63,721 nucleotides of DNA from the NCBI RefSeq assembly GCF_022397955.1, contig NZ_JAKEUQ010000022.1:25790-89510 (forward strand), given 5' to 3'. Source of the DNA: Vibrio sp. Isolate32 (GTDB taxonomy: Bacteria; Pseudomonadota; Gammaproteobacteria; Enterobacterales; Vibrionaceae). The notes beneath the pieces were generated by a model, which saw nothing but the letters and a program-made list of their open reading frames with translations, ran no database searches and was not told the DNA's origin. The translations under genes were made by a program, and so were the position numbers. Below, in pieces: positions 44,290-53,115 of the stretch (its first letter is position 1; each line of letters opens with the position of its first letter).

Positions 44290-44742
44290 ATGATCACTTG
44301 GCACTCAATTCCCTTCTCTGAACTTTCAACACATCAGCTTTATCAACTGCTTAAATTGCGAGTAGATGTATTTGTGGTTGAGCAAACCTGCCCTTACCCG
44401 GAGCTTGACGGTAAAGACACACTCGCTGGTGTTCACCACCTTCTTGGTTATGCAGATGAGGAGCTAGTGGCGTGTGCTCGCTTGTTGCCGCCGGGCACGA
44501 GTTATAACAACACCAGCATCGGCCGAGTGGCAACTAAGCAATCAGCAAGAGGTGATGGCTTGGGACATCAATTAATAAAAGAAGCATTAACACGCTGTGA
44601 GGCTCTTTGGCCAAATATGGCCATTGATATTGGCGCGCAGCAATACCTAGAAAACTTCTATGCGAGCCATGGCTTCAAAACCATCTCGGCTATGTACCTC
44701 GAAGATGATATTCCTCATGTAGACATGAGATTAGAAAAATAA
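44290..44742 (+). CDS. elaA: GNAT acetyltransferase ElaA-like
   Basis: The 150-residue protein matches ElaA: LRVDVFVVEQTCPYPELDGKD near the N-terminus, VACARLLPPG, IGRVATKQSARGDGLGHQLI (acetyl-CoA loop, about 75-95) and a C-terminal IDIGAQQYLENFYASHGF. GNAT enzymes acetylate amines or protein N-termini; the substrate of ElaA is not known. Its stop codon TAA overlaps the ATG of the EamA gene by one base, so both are co-translated. Confidence 0.87.
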   Translation: MITWHSIPFSELSTHQLYQLLKLRVDVFVVEQTCPYPELDGKDTLAGVHHLLGYADEELVACARLLPPGTSYNNTSIGRVATKQSARGDGLGHQLIKEALTRCEALWPNMAIDIGAQQYLENFYASHGFKTISAMYLEDDIPHVDMRLEK

Positions 44743-45590
44743 TGACGAATATCACTGCCGGTATTCTATTGTTGGTTGTAGGTAACTTGTTTGCCTCGCT
44801 TTCCGACGTAGCGGTAAAGCTGTTAAGTGGCGAAGTGCCGCCCTTGCAGTATATTTTTTTCCGACAGTTGATATCTCTACTCATCATCACCCCTTTGTGG
44901 CTACAACAGAAACAAGAACAACGGCGCTTACAGCAGGCTAAGGTAACCGTTATTCGAGGTCAGTTAATTCTGATCGGCAGTGGATGTATGGTGATCGCAA
45001 TCACTCACTTGTCTTTGGCAACCGCCAACGCAGTATTTTATGTCGCGCCTTTACTGATGCTGCCGCTCTCTATGTTGCTATTGAAAGAGCAACCGGCACT
45101 CGGCAAGGTTATCGCCACAACCTTAGGCTTTATTGGCGCATTGATTGTCTTGAGGCCATCGCAATTTCACTGGGCAGCACTGTTTGCATTGGGTACAGCA
45201 CTGACGCTTGCCCTGTTTAATGTACTGGTAAGGAAACTTCCAAGCGAACAATCCGTAGTCACAACGTTGTGGTGGACAACACTCTTTTCTATCCCTGTAT
45301 CATTAATTCTGTGCTTTTTGTATTGGCAGCCTGTGTCTTTAGAACACCTTGGATACATAGCACTAAGTGCAACGCTAATACTGAGCTACAACGGGCTTGC
45401 GGTTGCCGCCTACCAAAAAGCTCACTCAAGTCAGATTGCTCTCGCTGAATATTCTGGTTTGGTGTTTGTCGCATTAATTGGCGCCATATGGTTCGATGAG
45501 ATCCCTGATACGCTAACCTTTATTGGTATTATGCTGATCATCCTACCGCTCGCGCCTTTCAAGCGACCAAAAAAAAGAGCTAATGCTTAG
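44742..45590 (+). CDS. EamA/DMT-family membrane transporter
   Basis: The 282-residue protein has ten predicted membrane segments in two EamA repeats (about 5-132 and 145-278), with GNLFASLSDVAVKLL in the first and LAEYSGLVFVALIGAIWFDE in the second. The substrate is unknown; many family members export amino acids or metabolites. It is coupled to elaA. The coding end lies inside the terminator. Confidence 0.85.
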   Translation: MTNITAGILLLVVGNLFASLSDVAVKLLSGEVPPLQYIFFRQLISLLIITPLWLQQKQEQRRLQQAKVTVIRGQLILIGSGCMVIAITHLSLATANAVFYVAPLLMLPLSMLLLKEQPALGKVIATTLGFIGALIVLRPSQFHWAALFALGTALTLALFNVLVRKLPSEQSVVTTLWWTTLFSIPVSLILCFLYWQPVSLEHLGYIALSATLILSYNGLAVAAYQKAHSSQIALAEYSGLVFVALIGAIWFDEIPDTLTFIGIMLIILPLAPFKRPKKRANA

Positions 45591-45599
45591 CTCTTTTTT
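45571..45599. terminator. Bidirectional terminator overlapping the end of the EamA gene
   Basis: GAGCTAA (45577-45583) and TTAGCTC (45587-45593) pair around TGC, with A6 before and T6 after. The stop codon TAG (45588-45590) is part of the stem. It can serve both this gene and the convergent OapA gene. Confidence 0.88.
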
Positions 45600-45640
45600 G
45601 TCTCGTTCGTGCTGTTGAGTTCGTAACTCACGCAAGATAT

Positions 45641-46225
45641 CTATTTGCTGCGGCCAAAACCACCGTCAGATAGACGGAAGAACATGACTGATGTGTCGCC
45701 CTTCTCTAGTTGTAGGATATCAAGCTGTCCGGTCTCAGCTAATTTGAATCGAACTAACTGACCTTTGCGGATTTGGCTGAGTGGTTTATCAGCCCCTTCA
45801 ATGCGGACTAGCGCATTTAAATCAGACAGCGGTAACTCGTTGTTTCGGAAGACCTGAGCCAAGGTATCACCATGCTTAACCAGGTACTCCTGCCAATTAT
45901 TGTTCGTCGGCTCTGATGGGTTGCTCTTAGTATTGTGCTGTTCGCTCAACCCGACGGTATTGATCTCAAGCGCAACGCGAGATGTAACCGGAGTTGCTTC
46001 TACTTTGGGCTCAGGTAACGGCACAACAAATAGGGTAAGAACGATCGGCGAAATCACCATTAGTAGTCTTTGGTGTAGCTTAGGTAATAGACCCCAAGTC
46101 TGCACAAACGAGGTTTTCATTTCTTTTATATCGATTGAGCTCAATTTCTCTTTGATCTGGTTTAGTCGATCCTTGAGTTCTGCTAAGTGGTCAACTTTCT
46201 GCTTTTTCTTTTGACGACGATTCAT
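45641..46225 (-). CDS. OapA-domain envelope protein (YtfB-like)
   Basis: The 194-residue protein has a basic charged N-terminus (MNRRQKKKQK), an OapA N-terminal motif LPKLHQRLLM (about 48-57), one membrane helix (about 54-72), a proline-rich linker and a C-terminal OapA/LysM-like domain with WQEYLVKHGDTLAQVFRNN. E. coli YtfB of the same design joins the division ring and binds glycans. It is divergent from fklB, the same order as E. coli ytfB-fklB. Confidence 0.85.
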   Translation of the reverse strand: MNRRQKKKQKVDHLAELKDRLNQIKEKLSSIDIKEMKTSFVQTWGLLPKLHQRLLMVISPIVLTLFVVPLPEPKVEATPVTSRVALEINTVGLSEQHNTKSNPSEPTNNNWQEYLVKHGDTLAQVFRNNELPLSDLNALVRIEGADKPLSQIRKGQLVRFKLAETGQLDILQLEKGDTSVMFFRLSDGGFGRSK

Positions 46226-46438
46226 ACCACTGCGTCCTATACATTGAATAACTACAGTATAAAAACCAAAGTACCAACAGTATAGATCTTTCCGTCACAA
46301 CGGGGCTCAATGCAAGAAAATTGACATGGCAGTGATTTGAACGCGGTAAAGCACAAGTGATCAGGGACTAGCCATTTCTTCACGCTGCTAATACTGGTAT
46401 TCTTACCTTTTTCGTACTGACAAAAAGAGTGACTTTTC

Positions 46439-47059
46439 ATGTCTGAAGTAAAATTTGAAACTGTAGAGCAAAAAGCTAGCTACGGTATCGGTCTACAAAT
46501 GGGCCAACAACTTGCTGGTTCTGGTCTTGAAGGCCTAAACGTTGACGCAATCGCTGCTGGTATCGCTACAGCTCTAGTTGGTGACATGCCAGCTATCGAA
46601 GTTGACGAAATCAACAACGCACTACAAGAGCTACACACTCGCGGTGAAGCTGCACGTCAAGAACTAGCTAAAGCTGCAGCTGCAGACGGCGAAGCTTTCC
46701 TAGCTGACAACGCTCTTCGTTCAGAAGTAACAGTTCTTGAGTCGGGTCTTCAATACGAAGTACTAACTGAAGGCACTGGCGAAATCCCAACAGCAGACAA
46801 GCAAGTACGTGTTCACTACCACGGCGAACTAACTGACGGTACTGTTTTCGACAGCTCTGTATCTCGCGGTCAACCAGCTGAATTCCCAGTAACTGGCGTA
46901 ATTCAAGGTTGGGTTGAAGCTCTACAAATGATGCCTGTTGGCTCTAAGTGGAAGCTATACATCCCTCAAAACCTAGCATACGGTGAGCGTGGCGCAGGTG
47001 CTGCAATCCCACCATTTGCTGCTCTAGTATTTGAAGTAGAACTTCTAGCTATTCTTTAA
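46439..47059 (+). CDS. fklB: FKBP-type peptidyl-prolyl isomerase FklB
   Basis: FklB speeds proline isomerisation in protein folding. The 206-residue protein has a helical FKBP_N domain (about 1-95) and a C-terminal FKBP domain (about 105-206), with VRVHYHGELTDGTVFDSS and IPQNLAYGERGAGAAIPPFAALVFEVEL. It lacks a signal peptide, as E. coli FklB does. Codons are strongly optimised (many CTA and GAA repeats typical of highly expressed Vibrio genes). Confidence 0.95.
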   Translation: MSEVKFETVEQKASYGIGLQMGQQLAGSGLEGLNVDAIAAGIATALVGDMPAIEVDEINNALQELHTRGEAARQELAKAAAADGEAFLADNALRSEVTVLESGLQYEVLTEGTGEIPTADKQVRVHYHGELTDGTVFDSSVSRGQPAEFPVTGVIQGWVEALQMMPVGSKWKLYIPQNLAYGERGAGAAIPPFAALVFEVELLAIL

Positions 47060-47118
47060 TTTTTATAAAAATCTATGGTAAAACAAAATACTATAGGTCA
47101 ATAAAATTAAAATAATGT

Positions 47119-47148
47119 AACGGCGATGTGACTACATCGCCGTTTTTC
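47119..47148 (+). terminator. Terminator after fklB
   Basis: AACGGCGATGT pairs with ACATCGCCGTT around GACT, followed by TTT. Confidence 0.92.
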
Positions 47149-47193
47149 GTTTATAGTGAAAGAGTAAATTACTTTATTAATTAAGGACGAATA

Positions 47194-47688
47194 ATGAAGA
47201 AAGTACTCATCACCGTTTTAAGCAGCCTTGCTGTTGTCTCTTGCGCTAGCACCAACGATTCTGAACAAACCAGTTCTGGTTCTGATACAAACTACTCTCA
47301 ACTATCACAAACTGCATTGATGGCAGCTGTTAACATGTGGTCTCAACAAAACGAGACAACATCGCTTGCCGATACCGTAGCTGACCAAGCTTCAGTAACT
47401 AGCGATCAAGCAATTGGTGGCATCGGTTCTATGTTGGCACTTGCACAGAACTCATTAGATACTGCTGACAACAAAGAACTCGCAACGCTTATTCCCGGTA
47501 TGTCTAGCCTAGAGTCAACAGGCCTATCATCACTACTGAACTCACAAGGTGCAGTTGAAAGTGCTTTTTCTAGCCTAGGTATGGACCCATCGATGGTTTC
47601 TACATATGCACCAATCATACTTCAAGCACTGCAATCGCAAGGTGCAACGAGTGGTTTGATAGATTCGTTAGCAGCGATTTGGAAATAA
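47194..47688 (+). CDS. DUF2780 (VcgC/VcgE-type) lipoprotein
   Basis: The 164-residue protein has a lipoprotein signal (VVSC, cysteine 17) and a serine/threonine-rich linker, then a DUF2780-like repeat region with hydrophobic helices (about 40-160). Its family name in databases is VcgC/VcgE, and the function is unknown. No ATG conflict exists; AAGGA precedes the start. Confidence in the gene is high; the family label is from memory. Confidence 0.75.
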   Translation: MKKVLITVLSSLAVVSCASTNDSEQTSSGSDTNYSQLSQTALMAAVNMWSQQNETTSLADTVADQASVTSDQAIGGIGSMLALAQNSLDTADNKELATLIPGMSSLESTGLSSLLNSQGAVESAFSSLGMDPSMVSTYAPIILQALQSQGATSGLIDSLAAIWK

Positions 47689-47718
47689 GCTAAGTAACAA
47701 GACTGTAGATTGAAATGA

Positions 47719-47744
47719 TAAGGGCACTTCGGTGCTCTTTTTTG
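47719..47744 (+). terminator. Terminator after the DUF2780 lipoprotein
   Basis: AGGGCAC / GTGCTCT pairs around the TTCG tetraloop (with one G-T pair), followed by T6. Confidence 0.88.
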
Positions 47745-47760
47745 TGGACGTAAGAAACTA

Positions 47761-47870
<110 letters not shown>

Positions 47871-47941
47871 TTTTGAGAGCGACGCTTCTTCTAAGCAAGA
47901 GAAAGTGCCGAGTATTATGATGCCAGATCGAAAAATAATAG

Positions 47942-47979
47942 ATACAAAAAAGCCGAGCTAATGCTCGGCTTTTTGTATT
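47942..47979 (-). terminator. Terminator of the alpha operon (after rplQ)
   Basis: AGCCGAGC / GCTCGGCT pairs around TAAT, with symmetric ATACAAAAA and TTTTTGTAT flanks. It ends rplQ transcription on the minus strand. Confidence 0.9.
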
Positions 47980-47995
47980 AAGAATCTAGTATAGA

Positions 47996-48376
47996 TTACT
48001 CAGCAGCTTCTTCAGCAGCTGGACGGTCTACAAGCTCAATGTAAGCCATTGGAGCTTTATCACCAGTACGGAAACCACATTTAAGAATGCGAGTGTAACC
48101 ACCTTGGCGAGCCGCGAAACGCGGGCCTAGTTCATTAAATAGTTTTGCTACCACTTCGTTATCACGAGTGCGAGCGAATGCAAGACGACGGTTAGCAACA
48201 CTGTCTGTCTTAGCTAGGGTAATCAACGGCTCAATTACGCGACGTAGTTCTTTTGCTTTAGGCACGGTAGTTTTGATAACTTCGTGACGAACAAGAGAGC
48301 TAGCCATGTTGCTGAACATCGCTTTACGATGACTGCTGTTGCGGTTGAGTTGACGACCACTTTTACGATGGCGCAT
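47996..48376 (-). CDS. rplQ: 50S ribosomal protein L17
   Basis: The 126-residue protein shows the L17 pattern MRHRKSGRQLNRNSSHRKAMFSNMASSL. L17 sits near the exit tunnel on the 50S subunit. It is the last gene of the alpha operon, separated from rpoA by 24 bases. The C-terminal acidic tail DRPAAEEAAE is typical of Vibrio. Confidence 0.98.
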   Translation of the reverse strand: MRHRKSGRQLNRNSSHRKAMFSNMASSLVRHEVIKTTVPKAKELRRVIEPLITLAKTDSVANRRLAFARTRDNEVVAKLFNELGPRFAARQGGYTRILKCGFRTGDKAPMAYIELVDRPAAEEAAE

Positions 48377-48400
48377 GACCTAATCCTTCTAACTTTTCGA

Positions 48401-49393
48401 TTAATCTTCAGCGATTGACGCTGGTGGCCAGTTTTCTAGACGCATGCCTAGAGAAAGACCACGTGAAGCAAGCACATCTTTAATCTCTGTAAGAGATTTC
48501 TTACCAAGGTTTGGCGTTTTAAGTAGCTCAACCTCAGTGCGCTGTACAAGATCACCGATGTAGTGAATCGCTTCTGCTTTCAAACAGTTAGCAGAGCGAA
48601 CTGTTAGTTCAAGATCGTCTACAGGACGTAGTAGGATAGGATCGAATTCTGGCTTCTCTTCCTTCTCCTCAGGTACACGTACATCACGAAGATCTACGAA
48701 CGCATCCAGCTGTTCAGCTAGGATAGTAGCTGCGCGACGGATTGCTTCCTCAGGTTCTAGAGTACCGTTCGTTTCCATATCAATAACAAGCTTGTCTAAG
48801 TCAGTACGTTGTTCTACACGTGCCGCTTCTACAGCGTAAGCGATTTTATCAACCGGGCTGTAAGTAGCGTCAACAAGTAGACGACCGATTGGACGCTCAT
48901 CTTCTTCAGTATGGATACGAGCTGAAGCTGGAACGTAACCACGACCACGTTCTACTTTGATACGCATAGCGATCTCAGCGTTGTCATCCGTTAGGTGACA
49001 AATTACGTGCTCAGGGTTAGCGATCTCTACATCACCATCGTGGGTGATGTCACCTGCAACAACAGGGCCTGAGCCTGATTTGTTCAGTGTAATAAACACT
49101 TCATCTTTGCCTTCAGCAACGCGTACAGCCAAACCTTTAAGGTTTAGGAGGATTTCCAGGATATCTTCCTGAACACCTTCTTTAGTGCTGTATTCGTGTA
49201 GCACACCTTCGATTTCAACTTCTGTTACGGCACAACCCGGCATAGAAGATAGAAGAATGCGGCGAAGAGCATTACCTAGAGTGTGGCCGAAACCGCGCTC
49301 TAATGGCTCAAGAGTTACTTTCGCGTGTGTCGTATTGATCTGTTCAATGTCAACAAGACGCGGCTTAAGAAATTCTGTTACAGAACCCTGCAT
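48401..49393 (-). CDS. rpoA: RNA polymerase alpha subunit RpoA
   Basis: RpoA assembles the RNA polymerase core and contacts activators and UP elements. The 330-residue protein has the N-terminal assembly domain (about 1-235; LGNALRRILLSSM) and a flexible linker (about 236-248). The C-terminal domain carries VRSANCLKAEAI, containing the arginine that binds the UP element, then NLGKKSLTEIKDVL. It lies 22 bases after rpsD in the conserved alpha operon order. Confidence 0.99.
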   Translation of the reverse strand: MQGSVTEFLKPRLVDIEQINTTHAKVTLEPLERGFGHTLGNALRRILLSSMPGCAVTEVEIEGVLHEYSTKEGVQEDILEILLNLKGLAVRVAEGKDEVFITLNKSGSGPVVAGDITHDGDVEIANPEHVICHLTDDNAEIAMRIKVERGRGYVPASARIHTEEDERPIGRLLVDATYSPVDKIAYAVEAARVEQRTDLDKLVIDMETNGTLEPEEAIRRAATILAEQLDAFVDLRDVRVPEEKEEKPEFDPILLRPVDDLELTVRSANCLKAEAIHYIGDLVQRTEVELLKTPNLGKKSLTEIKDVLASRGLSLGMRLENWPPASIAED

Positions 49394-49415
49394 TGTGTCC
49401 TCTCTTTTTTTAACC

Positions 49416-50036
49416 TTACTTAGAGTAAAGTTCGACGATCAAGTGTTCATTGATGTCAGCTGATAGGTCAGAACGCTCAGGCATACGCTTGAATGTACCT
49501 TCCATTTTGCCAGCATCTACTTCAATCCAAGTTGGCTTTTCACGTTGTTCAGCAACTTCTAGAGCCGCTTTAATACGAGATTGCTGTTTAGCTTTCTCGC
49601 GGATAGAAACAACGTCGTTTGCCGCTACTTTGAAAGAAGGAACGTTTACAACTTTACCGTTAACTAGGATAGACTTGTGGCTAACTAGTTGACGAGATTC
49701 AGCGCGAGTTGCGCCAAAGCCCATACGGTAAACTACGTTATCAAGACGACCTTCAAGAAGCTGAAGCAGGTTTGCACCCGTGTTGCCTTTTAGACGTGCA
49801 GCTTCTTTGTAGTAGTTGCGGAATTGTTTTTCTAGAACGCCGTAGATACGACGAACTTTTTGCTTCTCACGAAGCTGAACGCCATACTCAGATAGACGAC
49901 CGCGACGAGCGCCGTGTACACCTGGTGCGTTATCAATTTTACACTTGGTATCGATCGCACGGACACCAGACTTAAGGAATAAGTCAGTACCTTCGCGACG
50001 GCTAAGCTTTAGCTTAGGACCCAAATATCTTGCCAT
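49416..50036 (-). CDS. rpsD: 30S ribosomal protein S4
   Basis: S4 starts 16S rRNA assembly, represses the alpha operon by binding its leader, and lies at the mRNA entrance. The 206-residue protein has the S4 signature RYLGPKLKLSRREG and an S4 RNA-binding domain (about 96-160: RLDNVVYRMGFGATRAESRQLV). It is followed by rpoA after 22 bases. Confidence 0.99.
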   Translation of the reverse strand: MARYLGPKLKLSRREGTDLFLKSGVRAIDTKCKIDNAPGVHGARRGRLSEYGVQLREKQKVRRIYGVLEKQFRNYYKEAARLKGNTGANLLQLLEGRLDNVVYRMGFGATRAESRQLVSHKSILVNGKVVNVPSFKVAANDVVSIREKAKQQSRIKAALEVAEQREKPTWIEVDAGKMEGTFKRMPERSDLSADINEHLIVELYSK

Positions 50037-50067
50037 GATCTTTCTCCAATATTCCTAGAAACGAAAC

Positions 50068-50457
50068 TTAAACGCGACGTTTCTTAGGTGGACGACAACC
50101 GTTATGAGGGATTGGTGTCGCATCAACAATGTTAGTGATACGGAAACCAGCAGCGTTCAGTGCGCGAACAGTAGATTCACGACCTGGACCTGGACCCTTA
50201 ACCATAACTTCCAAGTTCTTTAGGCCATATTCTTTAGCCATTTCACCACAACGCTCAGCTGCAACTTGTGCTGCGAACGGAGTAGATTTACGAGAACCAC
50301 GGAAACCTGAACCACCTGCTGTAGCCCATGCAAGAGCGTTGCCTTGACGGTCAGTGATAGTTACGATTGTGTTGTTGAAAGAAGCATGAATGTGCGCTAC
50401 GCCATCAGCTACTTGCTTGCGTACGCGCTTACGCGCGCGAGTTGGTTGTTTTGCCAT
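50068..50457 (-). CDS. rpsK: 30S ribosomal protein S11
   Basis: The 129-residue S11 lines the platform of the 30S subunit at the E site. Recognised features are HIHASFNNTIVTITD and the C-terminal DATPIPHNGCRPPKKRRV. It stands between rpsM (19 bases) and rpsD. Confidence 0.99.
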   Translation of the reverse strand: MAKQPTRARKRVRKQVADGVAHIHASFNNTIVTITDRQGNALAWATAGGSGFRGSRKSTPFAAQVAAERCGEMAKEYGLKNLEVMVKGPGPGRESTVRALNAAGFRITNIVDATPIPHNGCRPPKKRRV

Positions 50458-50476
50458 TGTACTCTACCTTATCCGA

Positions 50477-50833
50477 CTATTTCTTGATCGGCTTGCGCGG
50501 ACCCTTACGGGTGCGAGCGTTGGTTTTAGTACGCTGTCCACGTAGTGGTAGACTGCGACGATGACGAAGACCGCGGTAACAGCCAAGGTCCATAAGACGC
50601 TTGATGTTCATCGATACTTCACGACGTAGATCACCTTCTACAGTGTACTTAGCTACACCATCACGCAGTTGATCGATCTGCTCTTCAGTTAGTTCACTGA
50701 TCTTAGCATCTTCAGCAATACCCACTTCAGCTAGAATAGCTTGAGAGCGAGTTTTACCGATACCGTAGATTGCAGTAAGTGCAATTACAGAATGCTTGTG
50801 ATCAGGAATGTTAATGCCGGCTATACGGGCCAT
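50477..50833 (-). CDS. rpsM: 30S ribosomal protein S13
   Basis: S13 contacts the 50S subunit and P-site tRNA. The 118-residue protein has MARIAGINIPDHK and the basic C-terminal tail RGQRTKTNARTRKGPRK. It is the first gene of the alpha operon, behind the S4-binding leader. Confidence 0.99.
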   Translation of the reverse strand: MARIAGINIPDHKHSVIALTAIYGIGKTRSQAILAEVGIAEDAKISELTEEQIDQLRDGVAKYTVEGDLRREVSMNIKRLMDLGCYRGLRHRRSLPLRGQRTKTNARTRKGPRKPIKK

Positions 50834-50935
50834 TATTCACTCCTAAGGGGTTCATAAAAGAATTATCCGCAGCAAAGCCCGTTATGGATACGCTGCGGCA
50901 TACTACTTCTTTTGCACGCAAAAGGTAGGCCGAGG
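50834..50935 (-). promoter_or_regulatory. Alpha operon leader, S4-binding pseudoknot region
   Basis: The minus strand between rpmJ and rpsM carries GCGTATCCATAACGGGCTTTGCTGCGGAT, which shares the ACGGGCTTT core and neighbouring paired arms with the E. coli alpha leader, and a ribosome site TTAGGAGTG before rpsM. In E. coli this folds into a pseudoknot to which S4 binds to block translation. The exact fold is not derived here. Confidence 0.65.
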
Positions 50936-50981
50936 AATATACTCGACTCTACCTTGTATTTCAAGTAAAAATTTCTGCTGA

Positions 50982-51095
50982 TTAGCCTTGGCGTTGCTTA
51001 TGCTTTGGCTCACTGCAAATCACGCGAACGACACCGTTACGCTTGATAACTTTACAGTTACGGCAGATTTTTTTAACGGAAGCACGAACTTTCAT
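50982..51095 (-). CDS. rpmJ: 50S ribosomal protein L36, zinc-binding type
   Basis: This 37-residue protein ([20 protein letters not shown] and a short tail) is L36. It keeps the zinc ligands C11, C14, C27 and H32, so it is the zinc-containing type. It has one residue fewer than the E. coli form (CSEPK instead of CSAEPK). It closes the spc operon after secY and is short enough to be missed by length filters. Confidence 0.97.
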
Positions 51096-51136
51096 TGCTA
51101 AACTCCGTAAATGGAACTGAAATTATTACCACCGAA

Positions 51137-52471
51137 TTAACGGCCGTAACCTTTCAGATTCGCTTTCTTTAACACAGAATCATACTGTTGTGACATCAGA
51201 TGAGTCTGTACCTGTGCCATGAAATCCATGATAACTACCACTACGATTAGTAGTGAAGTGCCGCCGAAGTAGAAACGAACGTTCCACGCGACCATCATGA
51301 ATTCAGGAATCAGACATATAAAAGTAATGTATAGAGCGCCCGCAAGGGTTAGTCTAGTCATCACTTTATCGATATATTTCGCTGTCTGCTCACCTGGGCG
51401 GATACCGGGTACGAATGCACCAGACTTCTTCAAGTTATCAGCTGTTTCACGAGGGTTAAACACCAACGCTGTATAGAAGAAACAGAAGAAGATTATAGCT
51501 GCTGCATAAAGCATTACATACAGAGGCTGACCTGGGCTAAGAGCTAATGACACGTCAGTTAACCAACCGAACGCGCTGCTTTCACCATTTTGACCAAACC
51601 ACTGTGCTAATGTTCCTGGGAACAAAATAATGCTCGATGCGAAAATCGCTGGAATAACACCTGCCATATTAATTTTAAGTGGCAAGTGAGAGCTTTGTGC
51701 TGCAAAAACCTTACGACCTTGTTGACGTTTCGCATAGTTAACGACGATACGACGTTGACCACGTTCCATGAAAACTACGAAGTAGATAACAGCAAAAGAC
51801 AATACAGCGATCAACAGCAGAAGAAGCACATGCAATTCACCTTGACGCGCTTGCTCGATTGTTTGACCGATTGCAGAAGGCAATCCAGCAACAATACCTG
51901 CAAAAATCAGAATGGAAATACCATTACCGATTCCTCGCTCAGTGATTTGTTCACCTAACCACATTAAGAACATGGTACCAGTTACTAAACTCACGGTAGC
52001 AATAAGCGTAAACATGGTTTGGTTGATAACAACCAGATTGTCGACCATGTTTGGTAAGCCCGTTGCAATACCAATAGCTTGGAATGTTGCAAGTACAAGC
52101 GTGCCGTAGCGTGTATATTGGCTTATCTTACGACGGCCTGCTTCACCCTCTTTCTTGAGTTCCGCTAACGCTGGATGAACTACAGTTAACAATTGGACTA
52201 CGATCGATGCCGAAATGTACGGCATGATACCCAATGCTAATATAGATGCACGCTCAAGAGCACCACCGGAGAACATGTTAAACATTTCAACGATGGTACC
52301 TTTTTGCTGATCGAACAAATCGGCAAGTACAGCTGCGTCAATACCAGGGATCGGCACAAAAGAGCCGGCTCGGAATACTAAAAGTGCACCAATTACGAAT
52401 AATAAGCGCGACTTTAGTTCACTTAAGCCGCTCTGAGCACTACGAAAATCTTGTCCTGGTTTCTTAGCCAT
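51137..52471 (-). CDS. secY: Protein translocase subunit SecY
   Basis: SecY forms the Sec channel with SecE and SecG. The 444-residue protein has ten membrane helices. Known landmarks are the N-terminal FRSAQSGLSELKSRLLFVIGAL, the plug region and KINMAGVIPAIFASSIILFPG in loop 6/7, and the C-terminal FVPGIRPGEQT. It lies between rplO and rpmJ. Confidence 0.99.
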   Translation of the reverse strand: MAKKPGQDFRSAQSGLSELKSRLLFVIGALLVFRAGSFVPIPGIDAAVLADLFDQQKGTIVEMFNMFSGGALERASILALGIMPYISASIVVQLLTVVHPALAELKKEGEAGRRKISQYTRYGTLVLATFQAIGIATGLPNMVDNLVVINQTMFTLIATVSLVTGTMFLMWLGEQITERGIGNGISILIFAGIVAGLPSAIGQTIEQARQGELHVLLLLLIAVLSFAVIYFVVFMERGQRRIVVNYAKRQQGRKVFAAQSSHLPLKINMAGVIPAIFASSIILFPGTLAQWFGQNGESSAFGWLTDVSLALSPGQPLYVMLYAAAIIFFCFFYTALVFNPRETADNLKKSGAFVPGIRPGEQTAKYIDKVMTRLTLAGALYITFICLIPEFMMVAWNVRFYFGGTSLLIVVVVIMDFMAQVQTHLMSQQYDSVLKKANLKGYGR

Positions 52472-52491
52472 CTGTACCTCGTTCCTCGAGA

Positions 52492-52926
52492 TTATTCCTC
52501 GATTTTACCGCCTGCAGCTTCGATTGCAGCTTTAGCGCCTTTAGTCACGCGTAGACCTTTAACAGTCACAGCTTTGCTTAGGTCACCAGAAAGAACGATC
52601 TTAACGAATTCGATGTTCTTAGTGATAACGTTAGCAGCTTTAAGGCTGTTAAGATCAACTACGTCACCTGTTACTTTCGCTAGCTCAGCTAGACGAACTT
52701 CAGCAGACACTAGGCTCTTACGAGAAGTGAAACCGAATTTAGGTAGACGTTGTTTTAGAGGCATTTGACCGCCTTCAAAACCTGGACGTACAGAGCCGCC
52801 AGAACGTGACTTTTGACCTTTGTGACCGCGGCCACCTGTTTTACCAAGGCCAGAACCGATACCGCGACCTACACGCTTCTTAGAAGGTTTAGAGCCAGCA
52901 GCCGGTGATAGAGTATTCAAACGCAT
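52492..52926 (-). CDS. rplO: 50S ribosomal protein L15
   Basis: The 144-residue L15 starts MRLNTLSPAAGSK and has the glycine-rich GRGIGSGLGKTGGRGHKG motif that organises 23S rRNA. It starts 5 bases after the rpmD stop and is followed by secY after 20. Confidence 0.99.
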   Translation of the reverse strand: MRLNTLSPAAGSKPSKKRVGRGIGSGLGKTGGRGHKGQKSRSGGSVRPGFEGGQMPLKQRLPKFGFTSRKSLVSAEVRLAELAKVTGDVVDLNSLKAANVITKNIEFVKIVLSGDLSKAVTVKGLRVTKGAKAAIEAAGGKIEE

Positions 52927-52931
52927 TCTGA

Positions 52932-53108
52932 TTACTCCTCAATCTTAACCATGTAGTAAACCTTGTTGATCATACCGCGTACGCACGGAGTATCTTCAAG
53001 TTCTACTGTATGGTTGATGCGACGAAGACCTAGACCTTTAAGGCACGCTTTGTGCTTAGGTAGGCGACCAATTGAGCTTTTAGTTTGAGTTACTTTAATA
53101 GTTGCCAT
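52932..53108 (-). CDS. rpmD: 50S ribosomal protein L30
   Basis: The 58-residue L30 is the short bacterial form with MATIKVTQTKSSIGRLPKHK. The ATG at 53108 is used because upstream codons run into rpsE and do not fit the family. It lies between rpsE and rplO. Confidence 0.98.
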   Translation of the reverse strand: MATIKVTQTKSSIGRLPKHKACLKGLGLRRINHTVELEDTPCVRGMINKVYYMVKIEE

Positions 53109-53115
53109 CGTGTGC

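Noticed and set aside
44351..45474. Several short frames opposite elaA and the EamA gene
   Set aside because: These are antisense shadows of well-supported genes with no ribosome sites or domain features.
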